64,000 nucleotides of DNA from Roseiarcus sp963721905 (GTDB lineage Bacteria; Pseudomonadota; Alphaproteobacteria; Rhizobiales; Beijerinckiaceae): the NCBI GenBank assembly GCA_963721905.1, contig CAVRMF010000015.1:248001-312000 (forward strand), read 5' to 3'. The notes beneath the pieces are model-generated. The model was given only the letters and a program-made list of their open reading frames with translations, searched no databases and was not told where the DNA came from. This document shows, piece after piece, positions 63,822-64,000 of this stretch. The first letter of the stretch is position 1, and every line of letters starts with the position of its first letter. The translations under genes and the position numbers were made by a program.

Positions 63822-64000
63822 GCGCCCTCTATCCCAGCAAGCCTCACGATCGCGTCGCTGGTGCTCTCCCCCGGCCCGCGCATCGCGCCGAGCCTGTCGA
63901 CCCAGACCTCCTCCAGCCAGACGTGGCGCACGGTGGGGTCGATGGCCTCGATCTCATAGCCCACCGAGCCCAACGGCAGCGTCTTGGCAATCGCCTCGAA
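63809..64000 (-). CDS. Small LPLGSV-motif protein (5' end outside window)
   Basis: Open at the right edge; 63 residues are present: FEAIAKTLPLGSVGYEIEAI, HVWLEEVWVDRLGAMRGPGE, STSDAIVRLAGIEGACAP. It is a clear paralogue of the frameshifted copy at 62.0-62.2 kb and shows the uninterrupted sequence across that copy's break. Its stop overlaps the next gene's start. Confidence 0.7.
   Translation of the reverse strand, partial: FEAIAKTLPLGSVGYEIEAIDPTVRHVWLEEVWVDRLGAMRGPGESTSDAIVRLAGIEGACAP

Overview
The window looks chromosomal, from a high-GC alphaproteobacterium, probably Hyphomicrobiales. The basis is codon use, LivFGH and ribose-type ABC operons, many adenylate cyclases with TolB-like/TPR tails, and small Asn/Gly-rich exported proteins; the family-level placement is inference. 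No rRNA, tRNA or CRISPR array was found.

Layout. 1-8.1 kb (minus strand) is ordinary metabolism: a LivH-F-G transporter, an alpha/beta hydrolase, a CcdA/thioredoxin-like pair and a ribose-type sugar ABC operon. 8.5-17.3 kb holds exported proteins, an autoregulated-looking HTH gene, a decayed AAA ATPase, a flavoprotein/MFS pair and an IS701-family insertion at the MFS stop codon. 17.5-37.7 kb is rich in class III cyclases: one giant SAM-cyclase-ATPase-TPR protein with four ~398-residue modules, one intact TolB-type cyclase and three decayed copies. Carbonic anhydrase, DHFR-like, DNA ligase, flavin monooxygenase, SRAP and small secreted-protein genes lie between them.

38-64 kb is an accessory region. 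It contains a broken TIR-STAND-WD40 protein, a serine recombinase, and a DDE insertion sequence with a readable target duplication. A primase/DUF3987 replication gene is split at its P-loop by an IS21-family element, which is itself split in istA by a three-recombinase RIT element, so three layers are nested. The 5' part of the replication gene follows a compact minus-strand operon headed by an excisionase-like protein. Upstream of that operon, three ~33-bp direct repeats, a 16-bp palindrome and two strong hairpins form a candidate origin/control region, with small genes running away on the plus strand. The right end carries a minus-strand operon with overlapping start/stop codons: a PqqD-like domain fused to a signal-like segment and a six-cysteine knottin-like tail, a small protein, and a DUF4062-like/TPR protein with nine near-identical 141-bp repeats. 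A paralogue of the small protein enters from the window's right edge.

Many genes are interrupted by single-base indels, often in homopolymers or inside otherwise perfect repeats. This is either genuine decay or uncorrected sequencing error; calls marked frameshifted depend on that question.
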